Part shown: piece by piece, positions 22,110 to 34,682 of the stretch
How positions within the stretch are numbered: the first letter of the stretch is position 1
Layout of the letters: each line of letters begins with the position of its first letter
Source of the DNA: Acanthococcus lagerstroemiae
Lineage: Eukaryota > Arthropoda > Insecta > Hemiptera > Eriococcidae
Length of the DNA stretch: 64,000 bases
Direction: 5' to 3'
Assembly: GCA_031841125.1 (NCBI GenBank)
Contig: CM063108.1
Span: 24,975,399-25,039,398, forward strand
Notes under the pieces: generated by a model
The model's input: only the letters and a program-made list of their open reading frames with translations
What the model was told of the DNA's origin: nothing
The model's database searches: none
Translations under genes and position numbers: made by a program

Positions 22110-22900
22110 TTGAGTTCCAAAACGGTGTTTTTTGCCGGATTAAGTCCCAGGCTTGCGAGGTTACCTGACATGAAGTTCCGGATTGAGTCCCGGGTTAGCG
22201 CACCTCGTGTTCGGTTCCTTCGTACATTGAATTCGGACCATTTGGTCCAGATTTGGGCTATAAATTCAACATCATACAGGACGTTTCACTAATTGGTTTT
22301 CGCCTTTCTTGATCACGAAGTCTAACAAGGCTAAATTGGTTTTTTAATTGAGAAGGTCTAGTTGCTTTTCTCATAAAAATGAGGGCTAGAACGTACCACC
22401 AACTTTGAAATCTGAAATATAAAGGTACCAAACAAAATATCGAAGTATTAGTTTCTTGGATCGGTACTTCGATACTTTTCCAAATCAGTTCAATTTTGAC
22501 CATAAATTGAATTGTAGGTAAATGTTGAATTTAAAGCCCAAATCTGGGCCAAATGGAGTATGGGAAATTCCGATAGTCTCGTTTACCTCGCGTGCGGTAT
22601 TTTAACTTGCTTCAACCACCACATGCTGATTTCAATTTTTTAATTAGCCTACACGTAGGGAATAGATCTTACAGGTTTCGTTGCTTTCGCTGATGTGAAT
22701 TAATTTAGAATATGGTGTGTGAAATTTCGATAGTCTCGTTTTTCTTTCCTGAATGCCAACAAGGGAGATCGGTTCGCTGGCAGGCGACTGAATCCGGAAA
22801 TTTATTTCAGGCAGGCGCGCTAACCCGGGACTCAATAAGGGTACTGATAATAAATGGGGACGCGGCTGGGACTCAATCCGGTGACGCGCTAGAAAAGTAA
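22110..22900. repeat. Cluster of nested inverted repeats
   Basis: 'gagtcccgggttagcgc' at 22,185-22,201 recurs inverted at 22,818-22,834, and 'ccggattgagtccc'-type phrases occur in both arms. A second pair, 'ccagatttgggctataaatt' (22,250) against 'tttaaagcccaaatctgggc' (22,529), is nested inside. The 'gaaatt(c/t)cgatagtctcgttt' phrase appears twice in direct orientation (22,563 and 22,725). This looks like one foldback element that was rearranged or invaded; no coding capacity. Confidence 0.6.
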
Positions 22901-23493
22901 TGAAACATTGCACTGGTGAAAGAACGAATGCTGAGTTTGCGATTTTCATGAAAGAAGCTGACTGTGCGCTCAAAAGTGGTGAAAAAAACGGATACGGGCG
23001 CACGTGCTCTTTTGGATATATGAATGAAAAGAACTTCTTTAATCTCTGGTTTCTATTAATATATTATTGAAAATTTTATTCATACACCCGCAAAGCTCCT
23101 TATGAGCGGAGTTCTCCAAATCTTCAATCAGAACATATCAAGAATATTGAATTTTATTGCTGCTCCTCCATTGGCAACCGCAGCAGCTGTTTACAGATCT
23201 TATGGATCTGTCAATAGCCAACGTACCCCGAAAATACTCTAAATTTTGATTTTTTTTTTCAACCCGGAAAAGGGAAAAAGTAGTATTCGAAATCTATCTC
23301 CATTTCCAGCCCCAAATAAAACCGAAATGTGACCGGCTCTGAAGAACCAGGGGACTGATTAGTAAACGATTGATACCGACACTAGGGCTCTTTAGAGCCT
23401 TCCCGACACTATCCAATTCCACTCGTAAACGTTGCTATTTCACGGTAACACTGTACTCATAGCCGGGCTAACATTTTCACTGTTTAATTTTAG

Positions 23494-23537
23494 TTCTATA
23501 TTTAGGGTGTGCCAATTCACGCACCCTAAATATAGAA
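23494..23537. repeat. Perfect short hairpin
   Basis: Two perfect 16-base arms, 'ttctatatttagggtg' and 'caccctaaatatagaa', are separated by 12 bases. It may be a very short foldback remnant or a cruciform-prone site; no partner copy was noticed. Confidence 0.7.
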
Positions 23538-23657
23538 TTTACCAAGTTCACTCAAACGCCAACGTGGACACTAAGTATAATTTTAGCATAAAGTACCCAA
23601 ACAATGTTGCTAGCTATGAACGCATTTTTCCTAAAAAGTGGTTTTTACGTATCTAAA

Positions 23658-23811
23658 GCGCTATACACACGAGTGGGAAAATACGCCATTTTTTGTCCAA
23701 CCGCGCCCGTCGATGCCGAATTGACTACGCGGTACGCTCCGCATAGTCGGATTCGGCATCCACGGGCATGGTTGGATAAAAAATGGCACATTGCCCCACT
23801 TGGGAACCTAT
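23658..23811. mobile_element. Hairpin MITE (copy related to 34.5 kb)
   Basis: A near-complete palindrome of about 150 bp: outer arms 'gtgggaaaatacgccatttt' and 'aaaatggcacattgcccca', then 'tccaaccgcgcccgt' / 'acgggcatggttgga', and a 49-bp core at 23,712-23,760. The core is nearly identical in reverse complement to 34,575-34,623 (one difference seen). As RNA it would form one long hairpin. No coding capacity. Confidence 0.75.
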
Positions 23812-24159
23812 CAGCTACCTTTCTTCGGAGCCGGTCACCAATTGACTTTCTGAATCAAACCAACATAATAATCTAGCAACTCTCACATCACAATGCAGAT
23901 ACATGATCCTAAATTTGATTGCAGAAGGTGTTTCTCATCTTACTCCTGCACAAAATTCCAGTTCTACACAGACGATACAAGATTCTCTATCAGAAATTAG
24001 AATCTTCTTTCCTTAATTCTGGCCTAAATTTTGTTTCTTGCCACATGATTTTTCTGAACACCACTTATTTCCAAATTTCTTTCATATCCAAAGTTTTGTT
24101 TTTTTATTATTACGAGACATTTAATGCCTATTGGCTATAATCCTGACAGTGGGTAGAAT

Positions 24160-24552
24160 TTATAAAATTTCATCTAATTTAGAATGTTTGATAAAATGAG
24201 CTAGGTCTACAATATATTCGATTCCAAGGCTGGTGAATAATGATTGGCTCCGATGTGGTTTATAGGTGACGCATTCGTGTATGATATGATGGACCGTAAG
24301 AGGGGTGTCACAGGCCGTGCACCGAGGAGGGGGTAGCCGTGATAGTATGTATTCATGGGTAGCGCGAGTGTGTCCAAGTAGTATCCGATTAATCGTAGTT
24401 TCCAGCTGCGAGATTGATTGATATCCAAAGTTTCTTGCATTTCTGTTTTTGAAACTATTTCTTTTCTTTCTCTGGTTTTCGATTTGTTCTTGTTCAAGAG
24501 CTGTTTGTAATACATCGTTGGTGTTTTTAACTTTGCTCAGCCTTAAGTACAT
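24160..24552 (-). pseudogene. C-terminus of an I/Jockey-type LINE
   Basis: The minus-strand frame of 130 codons ends with the zinc-binding tail of many insect LINE polyproteins: 'LLGHTRATHEYIL', then 'CTACDTPLTVHHIIHEC' (CX2CX8HX4C). RNase H and reverse transcriptase upstream are absent. The first third is basic and low in complexity. It is 5'-truncated and non-functional. It is distinct from the LINE at 34.8 kb. The clade cannot be fixed from the tail alone. Confidence 0.7.
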
Positions 24553-24599
24553 CGATGTGTAGGCATATATGTGTGATACATGAATTTATTTAGCGGTAC

Positions 24600-24712
24600 T
24601 GATGCGATGCCCGAAACGGTAGTTTTCGGTGCTGGGGGTGCCGTGTCATAGGGACCACTTTAGCATGCGTGCATCATCATACCGTCCCACCACACCAGTA
24701 CCAGTTTGTGTT
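24600..24712 (+). mobile_element. Family G short repeat, copy 2
   Basis: Shares with 13.7 kb and 60.0 kb the string of motifs 'tgatgcgatgcccgaaa', 'tagttttcggtgctgggg', 'gccgtgtcatagggaccact', 'tagcatgcgtgcatc' and 'ccaccacacca'. The left border coincides with 'actgatgcgat' as in the minus-strand copy. No inverted ends. Probably SINE-like; no protein. Confidence 0.65.
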
Positions 24713-26309
24713 ATCATTGTTATTTGTGCTCTACATTTTAGTCATACTGTTTCAAGTAATCGCATTTTGGGGCGCCAGAGGCGTCCATTTTCGCTCGCAA
24801 CGGCGAGAGAATAACGCACGGGGCGCCTCGCTGCCCCTTTTCGCTCACATGGGCAATTCTTTTGAAGGGCAACCAAATAGCAGCCTTTTTTTTTTTCAGT
24901 TTTAGTAGACACTCTGTTATCGATTTTGAGAAAAAGTAAGCAATGAGGTATCGCCTATGCGTGCCGGCTTTACAGCTCTATCGATGAGATCGATGGACAG
25001 GCATGGGGCATGATGGCATGATGGGCTTCGTGTGTGTATGTGTGCACCACGTTCAGGCTTCGATATTATCATCGGTCTGGTAATTACGTTATAACGAGTA
25101 TCTAGATGACGGTAGTTCGAAGCCCGGATAATGAACGGGTGGAGAAAAATATACGTATTATTTTATAATCGTGTGGTAATTTCTAATACCGTTTTGCCTT
25201 CTCAATATTATCGACTATTATGAGAGTGTGTGTGTATACGTATCGTGACTTGTAAGCCTGGCGGCGATGTTCTGTTTGCACGCGGGCAGAGGAGAGGGCT
25301 GTCCGTTGAAATTTCGTGCATTTATCGGGTGTATGCATACATATAAGAGCCGGACTGCGTATATTTAAACGCCGGCCGGGCTGCGTATCTGAATTTGCAT
25401 TAAATTAGGAGTCGGCGATGAAGTGGTTTCGATCGTCGCTCTCGGACACGATAAAGATTTAATTTACCGGGAGCACGGTGGGCGGAATTGAGAGTTTGTT
25501 GTAAGAAAAGGAAGACCGAGACCGAAGCTATACAGTGCGTACACATTAGATATCCACTGTCCGGGACGTCTTCGAGTACAAATTAAAAGCGGACCAATTT
25601 GGGCCGATTATATTGCGAAGCCTGGACCGCGTCCGCGAACCTTAGACGCGGTATAATCAACGAGCGGATTGGGATTGTACGCGGCCGAGGAGCGCACGTA
25701 CGTCCGTTTATAATTTCGGATCGAAAAGGTAATTTCGAGAGACGACGTTAACAACGTTGCCCGGGTAAACGTGAACCCGCACTTGAGATTTAATCGCCGG
25801 TTTTATCGGCTATGGCTAATCGATTTTATTCCAATCACGAATCCATGTATGTATATAATACACGGGCTTCGTATACAAAAATGATTTTTAATCGAAATTA
25901 TCGGCTCCGGTCTCCCGCGCCTGCTCGTCTCGAGACTGGCGGAATTAACTGGAAGACTGTACCATAATTGAAATTCACCGATCGAGTATCTCTCTCTGTT
26001 AATTGAGTAAGCGATTTCTGCTCACACAAGGAACACGATTCTAGTTCTGTTAGGTCTGTACCTCTGTACGGAAGGTAAACGCACAAGGAAGAAGCTCTGG
26101 AAATACCGAGCACAATCGAGACGACCTTTACTTTGCCCATGATTTACTGGATTGTAACTGGAAGTAGGAAGATAGATCGTAGGATTTCTGCAATGCAAAT
26201 TTATATTGATCCAGGTGTAATACAGTTGAGACTTGACCCTGCGTGACTTCGAGACATCAGTAACTGCATCAGTATTTGCTGAACTCAGAAAATCGTCACT
26301 GCTGACACT
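24713..26309. other. CpG-rich unique DNA, candidate regulatory block
   Basis: No domain-bearing frame. From about 25,080 to 25,960 the DNA is CpG-rich, repeat-free and dotted with 'taatt', 'gcattaaatta' and 'atcgatt' cores. It resembles the other unique islands in the window rather than transposon DNA. A conserved enhancer is plausible but unproven. Confidence 0.4.
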
Positions 26310-26465
26310 GACACCTATGTGGCTAGTGAGCAAACTGCGTTTGCATACTCTTCGGCACTGAGAAGGAAAACTCTAACGTGGGGAAAGCTATGGCGAACTA
26401 CCCCGACGAATCCCGCCAGAAAAGTCAGTGTCAGCAACTGCGATTTTCCTATGTCTGGCAGCGGG
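26310..26465 (+). mobile_element. tRNA-derived SINE, copy 3 (3' part only)
   Basis: 'gtgagcaaactgcgtttgca', 'ggcactgagaaggaaaactc', 'gctatggcgaactacc' and 'agcaactgcgat' follow the 3' half of copies 1 and 4 in order. The tRNA head and first half of the body are missing, so this is a 5'-truncated or broken copy. Confidence 0.75.
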
Positions 26466-28839
26466 TAGGGCGAGAATTATCTAAGATAGGAAGAAGAAAT
26501 ATCATTTTGGATAAGTTCAAAAAGCCAACAGACATATGAAAAAACGAAGATATGGATTGAATGTTCTTGTACTACTCGTGCATGAAGTTTGTACCGAATG
26601 TGTATATAATGTAAAATGTTTTAGTTTAGTTGAGATTAGCTCAGTTGAGGACTATGATGAGAATAATGCACTATGTTTCATTCAACCATAAGGTTTTTGT
26701 TTTGCTCTGTTCCCCCGCACAAAAGCGTTTCCCGTATGATTATTTATGTTTGCGTTTTGCTTTTGTAGCACATTTGGCTTACATTGACTTCTCATTTGTC
26801 CCACAACAGATCTGCATGCGTTTACTTAGGACATGAATGTAACTGACATGGTTGTACACTGTACAGCCTTATATCCAGGGCGCACTTGTACAGCCACCTG
26901 GCACTGAAAACACAGTCATTGTCCATTGTCAATTGAAAATGCCGTATCGTATTCTTCAGCAATATCTTTACTCCATTATCGAACAGACTTAGTCATCATT
27001 CCTTCTGTTTTCAGTCTTGTTGTTTGGCTCCTAAAGCTAGTATTATGACACTACTGAACTTCGAAGTAAAGTCCTCAGCTAACCACTACGTATATTGCAA
27101 TGAGTAATCTATTCCTTCGTAACACATGCCGATGTACCTTGTTCATTTGACTCTTTAAATATGGAAACCTTCCAACATCAAATACATCCATTCATGGTGT
27201 AGACCGCAGACACCAGAATACATTATAATTTTCCGAGCTCCGCCCCTGTTGTAAATATACTTTCGTCTAAACTAGCTCGAGTACTCGGCGGGGAATCACG
27301 CCATTAAGATCGTAAACTTACACAGTACCAAGATGTTACCTCAGCTCATATACCGCGGCGCGGAACTTTCATAACTTGACTAGATTGCTGCAGTAGGTAG
27401 AGCGTTGAGCAAGGAGCTTGAAAAACAATCTCCTGAAATACTTACTCCTATCGGGGTGCAGATCGTATAATGGAACCATTTATTTCTGCATTTAAAAGAA
27501 AATCATTTATTCGCCATTGTTGGAAAAAAGCGTATGTTGGCCCTGATACATCGCTCAAATTTTTTTTTTTGTCGTACTTGGGACTGTTTCAATTCGAAGT
27601 GCTGCGTAACTGTATACTGTGGGTTAGTAATTCTGTGTACGAAAACTCTTTATAAGCTTGTACGACCGACGGCAGAAGACTGGGCAGCTGCAAAATGAAA
27701 CTAGAGATGAGATCGCGCTGCTTCCAATACTTGATTGGCTAAGCTTGAGATGACCCAGTGACACTGTGTTATATCAACTTATCCATTATCCTTTTATAAA
27801 CATTTCATCTTATTACGTTGTGTGACAAAAGACAGGGATCCTAAACTGAATTGCGTTTTCTTCACGTTCACTCGAATACATAAGTATAAATTTCAATTAG
27901 TGAAGTCGGCACTGGATACAGCCAAAATAATTCCCGGATACAACTCCTAGTCTTATCGGATGTATGCAACATGAAGTGCGATTTCATGTAAGTTATTACT
28001 TTGGCTGAATGAAGACAGAGATTGTACAACGCCAACTTTATCACTCGTTAGTTTTTGAGGTGAATTAAGAACACCTAAACGGTATGAGGTTTATTTTCTG
28101 ATGAGGTTTTGTAGGTGTCTACAGTTAGACCGTGGGAGAGTATGTACACACACTCACACTGTATCTTAAATGGAAATACTGTTACAGAGTGATATAGCGG
28201 ACGACGAAATGGCTTTAAAATTAATTTATTCGCTTTATCCGCGTAATGCCATTGTAAGTTAAGTCCGAATTCCATAACAATGTAATGTACGCGTTCTCAT
28301 TTGCTCGTACTAATTTGAAGAATTAAAAAACTAGGCTCGTAGACTACCATTTCGGCAAATCAAATTCCCATTGTACTAATGAAATATTTGTCCCAGTTTC
28401 TAGATTTTTCCTTGTCAAAGGTGATGTGAATACTGGACTCGCGGACATGGGACCTTTTTAAATTACTAATCATAGCTTTCAAGTAGACGATTAGAAATTC
28501 TGTGCGAAAATGCCACGGTGCGGCTCATGGTATGATCGAGTGAGGTCAGGGTGCGGTCTTTGGAAATGACTTTCTTAGCTTTCAGCTCTGTGCTAGTAAT
28601 CACTAAGATGGCTGTATTGCTTTTACATGGGAATAATTTGCATGTATGAACTAGGTATTAATATGTGCAGGGTTTTTACCTTTTTATGTGGATTTGGTAG
28701 AATTCAATCTCAGTTCTAATCTGATTTATGGAACTTGGATACCTTGCATGTAGGTGAATGGTTTTGTGCTGGAACCAATATAGGTGATTTTCAGGGATGT
28801 ACCGCAGAGTCTTTCTGAGGGGGAGGGGCAAAAATTGTG
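26466..28839. other. No gene recognised
   Basis: Mixed AT-rich sequence without a supported gene, RNA or shared repeat. Frames are all below 90 codons and featureless. Confidence 0.5.
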
Positions 28840-30325
28840 AAAGTCCCAACTGACTTAACTCGAAATTCCCAAGTATCAAACCAAAAAAAAAAAACCTTTG
28901 ACTTGTTAGATTTTCCCAACTCCTCAACTCAATTCCCAAGTGTCAATGCAAGCAAAAAGAAAACTTCTGATTGACTTACTGGATTTTTTTATCTGACGCT
29001 GACTTAACTCGAAATTTCCAAGTATCAAAGCAAAAAAAAAAACCTTTTGACTTGTTGGATTTTCCTAACTTCTCAACTCAATTCCCAAGTGTCAAAGCAA
29101 GCAAAAAAAAAAAAAAAACGAACAAACTTTTGATAGACTAATTGGATTTTTCCAACTGATGCTGACTCAACTCTAAATTCTCAAGTACCTGTCAAAGCAA
29201 AACAAAAACAAAAACCTTTTGATTGACATACTAGATTTTTTCAACTGAAGCTGACTCAACTCGAAATTTCCAAGTATCAAAGTTAAAAAAAAAAAACTTT
29301 GACTTGGATTTTCCTAACTTGTCAACTCAATTTCATAGTATCAAAGAAAGCAAAAAGAAAAACTTTTGATTGACGTATTGGATTTTTCCAACTGATGCTG
29401 ACTCGACTCAAAATGTCCAAGTATCAGAGCAGAAAAAAACTTTTTGACTGGTTGGAATTTCCCAACTTTTTAATTCAATTCCAAAATGTCAAATTAAACA
29501 AGAAAAAAAAACTTCTGATTGACTTATTCGATTTCTTTAGCTGACCCTGACTCAACTCGAAATTCTGAAGTATCAAAGAGCAAAAAAAAACTTTTTGACT
29601 TGTTGGATATTCCTAACTTCTCAATTCTCATGTGTCAAAGCAAGCAAAAAAAACTTTTGATTGACTTATTGGATTTTTCCAACTGATGCTTACTCAACTC
29701 GAAATTCCCAAGTATCAAAGCAAAAAAAAAAGCTTTTGACTTGTTGGAATTTCTCAACTTTTTAACTCAATTCCAAAATGTCAAATGAAACAAAAAAAAA
29801 ACTTCTGATTGACTTATTGGATTTCTTTAGCTGACCCTGACTCAACTCGAAATTCCCAAGTATCAAAGAGCAAAAAAAAAAAAAACCTGTTGACTTGTTG
29901 GATTTTCCTAACTTCTCAATTCTCATGTGTCAAAGCAAGCAAAAAAAAACTTTTGATTGACTTATTGGATTTTTCCAACTGATGCTTACTCAACTCGAAA
30001 TTCCCAAGTATCAGAGAAAAAAACCTTTTGACTTGTTGAAATTTCCCAACTTTTGAACTGAATTCCAAAGTGTCAAATTAAACAAAAAAAAACAAAACTT
30101 TTGATTGACTTATTGGATTTTTTCAGCTGACCCTGACTCAACTCGAAATCCCCAAGTATCAAAGCAAAAAAAAGAAAAAGAAACCTTTTGACTTGTTGGA
30201 TTTTCCCAACTGCTCAGTTCTCAAGTTTCAAAGTAAGCAAAAAAAACCTTTGATTGACTTATTGTATTTTTCCATTTGATGCTGACCAACTCGAAATTCC
30301 CAAGTGTCAAAGCAAACAAAAAAAT
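28840..30325. repeat. Satellite array, period about 148 bp, ~10 units
   Basis: '(c)aactcgaaattcccaagtat' or close variants recur near 28,857, 29,006, 29,257, 29,402, 29,555, 29,695, 29,846, 29,995, 30,140 and 30,290, mostly 140-153 bp apart, with one irregular step near 29,168. Each unit is a dimer of two related halves of about 74 bp: half A ends 'ttttgacttgttggattttc', half B 'ttgattgacttattggattt', and each has an A run of 7-18 after 'tcaaagcaa(gc)'. The A runs vary most. No coding function. The phased A tracts should bend the DNA. Confidence 0.9.
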
Positions 30326-33300
30326 GAATCCGCTAATTCAGATTCTGCAACAAAGTGGCGGCATCTAGTGACCTGAACGAAATGTGTGAATAGTTGAAGT
30401 ATCCATCTTAAAAATACCACTGTCGTTTGATCAGTTGCAATTAGCGAATCAACTTTGACTAGAATTAAATCTGGGAACAGTTATAATAAGTATGCATTTT
30501 GAGAATACTGCTGCCGTTCGATCAGTGGCAATTAGTGCATTGACTTTGAGCTGAATTAAATTTGAATAGCTGAAGTACCCATTTTGAAAATAGTTCTGGC
30601 GTTAATTTCATATGGCGTTCCAATTTCTCTTCTCATTTGGCCCTTTCCTGAACGATGGCCAGATCTCTTTGGCCTCCTCCTGGACGACGGCCACATATTT
30701 CTGCAGGGAAAACCATCTTGTCCGTTTCGGCGTTCTCCTTTCCTTTAATTAAAGGATCTGATTTATCTTCAAGCCGTTTCTTTTCAGCTTCCGAATATTC
30801 ATTTCTTATTTTGATTTCTTTAAGTAAGTTGTTCTTTTAATTACTTGTGAAATACGAGAGAAGTTCACTCACGTTTTTTTGTAGGCGGATCCAACATATG
30901 AGTTTGTTACAATTCCTTTCAGTTTTTTCCCCGGTGTAATAGGTACCATTTTCCGAAGATGAACTACATCTCTGAAGTGTCGGCGTAGGTGGGGTTCACA
31001 GTTTCCCCGGAAGTCGAAATTCCCCCATTTTACGGTTATTTCAATACGAAAATGGAAAATTAGAATCAGGAATGAACGAAAAGAACGAACTTGGCTGGAC
31101 ATAAAGGTGTGGCAGTGCATCCCTGCATCTATGTCTGAGTTATGTAACTTATGTAAAATGCCGCTAGGAAAAAAAACGAATACAAATATTCTCACTACAG
31201 CCTCTCGCGCGAGCAGAAATCGCATCTATATGTACTAACAGCGCGCGGTACAAAAGCTATATCTCAAAGAGCATCCCATTTTCTCAAATTCGCCAGCCCT
31301 CTTGCCGCTCTGTGAGGAATGAAGAAGAAGAAAAATGAGGAATGCGAGGATAAGGGAAAGGATGAAAATATTATCATAGCTGCGGGCTTTTCATAACAGT
31401 TACTTCCCTTGTATCCGTACTTGAAGAGTTTTCATTTAAACCCTCTTTTCGTTTTCGACGCTCGCTCATCTCACGTCGAATTATTTTCGGAAAGATTTGA
31501 CTAAATTCCAGGAGCGGTCTCATTCGCCCCGGCTGTGTAAACGAGACGAGAATACCTAATCTATTCGCGCTCGGCGCTACTCTGTCAATTGTTTTTACAC
31601 CCTTATAAGTCATGGAATTTGCGAAAAGTATAAAATAAAAAATAAAATAAATAGAGAAGGAAAAGAAAAAACATCAGCCTCTATCGGCTATACTCCGCTA
31701 ATACTGTAGTAATAACGATAGAAGTTTTTTTTCTCGAGTTTTCTTTTTCCCTTTTTTTCGTCTTCGAAAGCGGGATAAAAGAGAGGAAAATTCGAGAAAA
31801 GTTTATATCAAAATAAACCTGGGACTTTGTCGCGTTTAGATAAGTAAATAAGGTAAAATAAGAAGGGGGCTCTCTCGTATTCGGAGAATATTTTCGCCCG
31901 TTTTATCTCGTTAGCAGTCGTTTATTACCTAACGAATATAGTCGGGCGCCATCGACTTCTTTTTTTCTTCTTTTCTTTTCCTTCTTTCCTCAAATGCCTC
32001 TCTCAGTTTCACGTACATGCGCAAGCAATGAGCAGAAATTTGAAACAAGGCTATGAGTTGCACACTTAGTTCGTCTGAACGAGTCTCGGAGGTGTAATTG
32101 ATTTTCGTGATTGACTGATACGCCAACGTGTTCAGGAGAACCAATAATGATGGTATGTTCTCGAAGGCGAGCAATTATCGCAATTTATAAACTAGTTCTG
32201 TTTTTTTTTTCTTGTTTTTTTTTCGGTGGTCTCATACAGGATACGGAGTTTTGAGTTACCTGTTTTTCAATATCCGTTTTTCATTATTCATAATTCGGGA
32301 TCGGCCTTCGCTAATGCTGTACGGCTAGGCTGGATGTACTGTACGGAAGATAAATGGCGAACCGCTTGCATATACGGGAGCGAAAGTCCCGAGGGCTTCG
32401 AAAACGCTCTCCGAAAACGGTAGCCACCGTATAGTTTTAATTTACCCGCGAATCGGATATATTTATTTTTGACGGTTCCGAATATTGGTTACACTCCGGT
32501 CGCGTACCGGCGGGCATGTTACACCGGAGACTCTCCTCGATTCCAGTCTGCGTCCGTATTACTGGACATACGAGAACGATGGAGATACGGGCCTTCGTTC
32601 CAGCCCGCCATCGCCATTACCGACGCATAATTCTTCCACAGCTCGTTTATTTTGTGTAGGGCGGACGAGCCAGGGGTGTCGGGGGTTGCTGTGCGATGTA
32701 TATGTACACAGTACACACACGGTTAACGATTTATAAGTTTTGGTCATTTGTCTGAATTCTGGAACGTACGTGAAATGCCACTTGCTGATGGACGGCGGAG
32801 GAATGGTGGAAGTCATTTCATTTAACATCGTTAGTAACGTTTTTCTATATGAATGGCCGAGGTCTAAATTAAACGAACTTCAAACCCTAATGATTGAGAA
32901 AGATGAGACTGGCGGAAGAAGTGTATAAGATTTCCTTATATTATTTTTTTTAATGAAGCCATGCAGGACAATGGGTCTCGCTCCCTACCCGGAAGAACAC
33001 AGTTTTTTAAATGTTTATGTTCATCTCGCGATTGATGGTCGTTAGACGAAGCGACAAAGTGTAGGGAAAGATGTGCCGGGCCTAAAGGTTCCTTTTCTGA
33101 AGGATCGTTAGAATAATGCAAGATAATTTACGGCTTGGGCGAGCTCTTCTCAAGTATAATTGCTCCCAAGTTGTGTATTTTGAGGCACAATTTTCGTCAA
33201 GTTATCGAGGCTAAATCAAGCTGGGCAACTTCAAGCCAAATTGTTAATTTCATGCCCAAAAATCCAAAAAAGCAAGAAAGGTCTTGGCTTCTGTACTAGG

Positions 33301-33837
33301 GGGAGGGTAAACCGTTGGCTCAGGTGGAAATAGAGGTAATTCCCCACACCCCAGGCACTGTGGTCTTGAGAAACAAGATTAACCTGATTCAGATTTTAAC
33401 TGGGCTGTGGCAGCTACTGCGCCTCCACAGATACAAATTTGAACTTTTTAAAAACAAGTTGACTGGTGGAAGAGTTCAGTGAATTAGAACGATAACAGGA
33501 AAGTCTGCCTGAGAAAATTGGCCGGTGAGTCATGTTTTCTGTAGGTAGCCCTCGTAGTTAAAGGAATTGGAATCGACTTTCTTAAGAGCGTTGAGCTGAT
33601 AGTCATAGCCATCATGGCTACCAATGAATGGTCTGAGGAGAGATCACTTTGATTGCTCATATCAGTGTAGTTAAGCCTTTCACTACAAAGAAATCCAAGA
33701 CGACTGGTATCTTCTTTACATCTGCAAGCCAGCAAGTTGGGTGGCCATTTGAGATAGCTGAGCAGTTATAGTCGTTAATCGCTTTAAGGAGTTCTCTGCC
33801 CCTTTTGGAAGTGGTCCTCGACAACGCAAATATAAGG
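30326..33837. other. Non-coding; CpG-richer at 31.3-32.9 kb
   Basis: No recognised gene. Around 30,360-30,600 a phrase about 'cg(t/a)t(t/c)cgatcagt(t/g)gcaatta' with 'tgaatagttgaagta' repeats two to three times about 110 bp apart. From 31,300 to 32,930 the DNA is CpG-richer and repeat-free; frames there are short and overlap in several phases. Poly-T tracts at 32,200-32,222 and purine-rich DNA near 31,320-31,370 are also present. Confidence 0.4.
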
Positions 33838-33960
33838 CTTTCTATAAGAACTTTGTATAGGTGAAGACAGCCGCCATTTTCTTTCTAGTTCAGTCCGTTG
33901 AAGGAAAATCGGCTGAGCGGTAAACACCGTGTGACCACAAGGTTCTTATAACTTTCGAAG
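33838..33960. mobile_element. Short foldback MITE, family of 43.7 kb
   Basis: Ends 'ctataagaactttgt' and, reversed, 'ttataagaaccttgt' form the inverted termini. The interior 'acagccgccattttctttct', then 'ttcagtccgtt', 'gaaaatcggctga', 'cggtaaacaccg' corresponds in reverse complement to about 43,923-44,000, so both belong to one family. Contains an 'aaaatggcggc' motif on the minus strand. Confidence 0.65.
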
Positions 33961-34490
33961 GTTGTACCATTTAACAAGGCGCAAAGACGTGCCTACCATA
34001 CAGTACAGGCCGTTAACAGGAATACAGCTTTTTTCGATCTTTACTAATAATTGGTGCCCTCGGCATAGTTTTCTATTATTTTTACGACATACAAGCTTCC
34101 ATTAGCTACTGTTTCAAAAAAAAAAAAAAAAAAGAGCCTTCTACAACAAAAATTCAATTTTCCCATTACTTTCTTGTGAAATGAATTCAGGCGCGAGTCA
34201 GTCCGATACAGTTGTTGCGGGTTGCCTACCCGAAGGAGCCAACCTTCGATCATTTATCAGGATAGACACGATGTGGCATGAGAAAGCTGAAGTTAACATC
34301 TAACGTAACGTAACTTGTGGGTAAACAATGTAAACGTGATGTTACTTGTGGGAAAAACAAAGAATATCCCACCTTCCTACCTTAGGAGATGTTCGCTTCA
34401 AGAATATGTGTAACATTGCTCTTATGAAGCACGGGCGTTTATCAGGATAATCTTCGAAGGAACCAACCTTCTCTTGTTATAAGAACCTTG
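33949..34490. repeat. Possible element with 'ggttcttataac' inverted ends
   Basis: 'aaggttcttataac...cgaaggttg' at 33,948-33,970 faces 'ccaaccttctcttgttataagaacc' ending about 34,489. Inside, 'tttatcaggata' with 'cgaagga(g/a)cca' occurs twice (34,225-34,265 and 34,438-34,460). The pair may mark a 540-bp inverted-repeat element overlapping the end of the previous MITE. Weak. Confidence 0.35.
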
Positions 34491-34507
34491 ACATGACCAG
34501 TTCTTGT

Positions 34508-34665
34508 TTTACTAAAACCCTATACACACGGGAGAATATAATGGGTCGCCATTTCGGCGCACACCGTGCCCGTGGATGCCGAATCCGACTATGCAGAGCG
34601 TACCGCGTAGTCAATTCGGCATCGACAAGCGCTCATTATACCTGGGTAAGGGCTCTAGTTTCACG
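34508..34665. mobile_element. Hairpin MITE (copy related to 23.7 kb)
   Basis: Arms 'ccctatacacacggg', 'ataatgggtcgccattt' on the left and 'cattatacctgggtaagggc' on the right enclose a 49-bp palindromic core, 34,575-34,623, which is the reverse complement of 23,712-23,760 with one difference. No coding capacity. Confidence 0.7.
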
Positions 34666-34682
34666 GGACAAACTGGAAACCT

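Noticed and set aside
28840..30325. Regular repeats resembling a CRISPR array
   Set aside because: Units are contiguous, 148-bp and drifting, with no unique spacers or cas genes, in eukaryotic DNA; it is a satellite.
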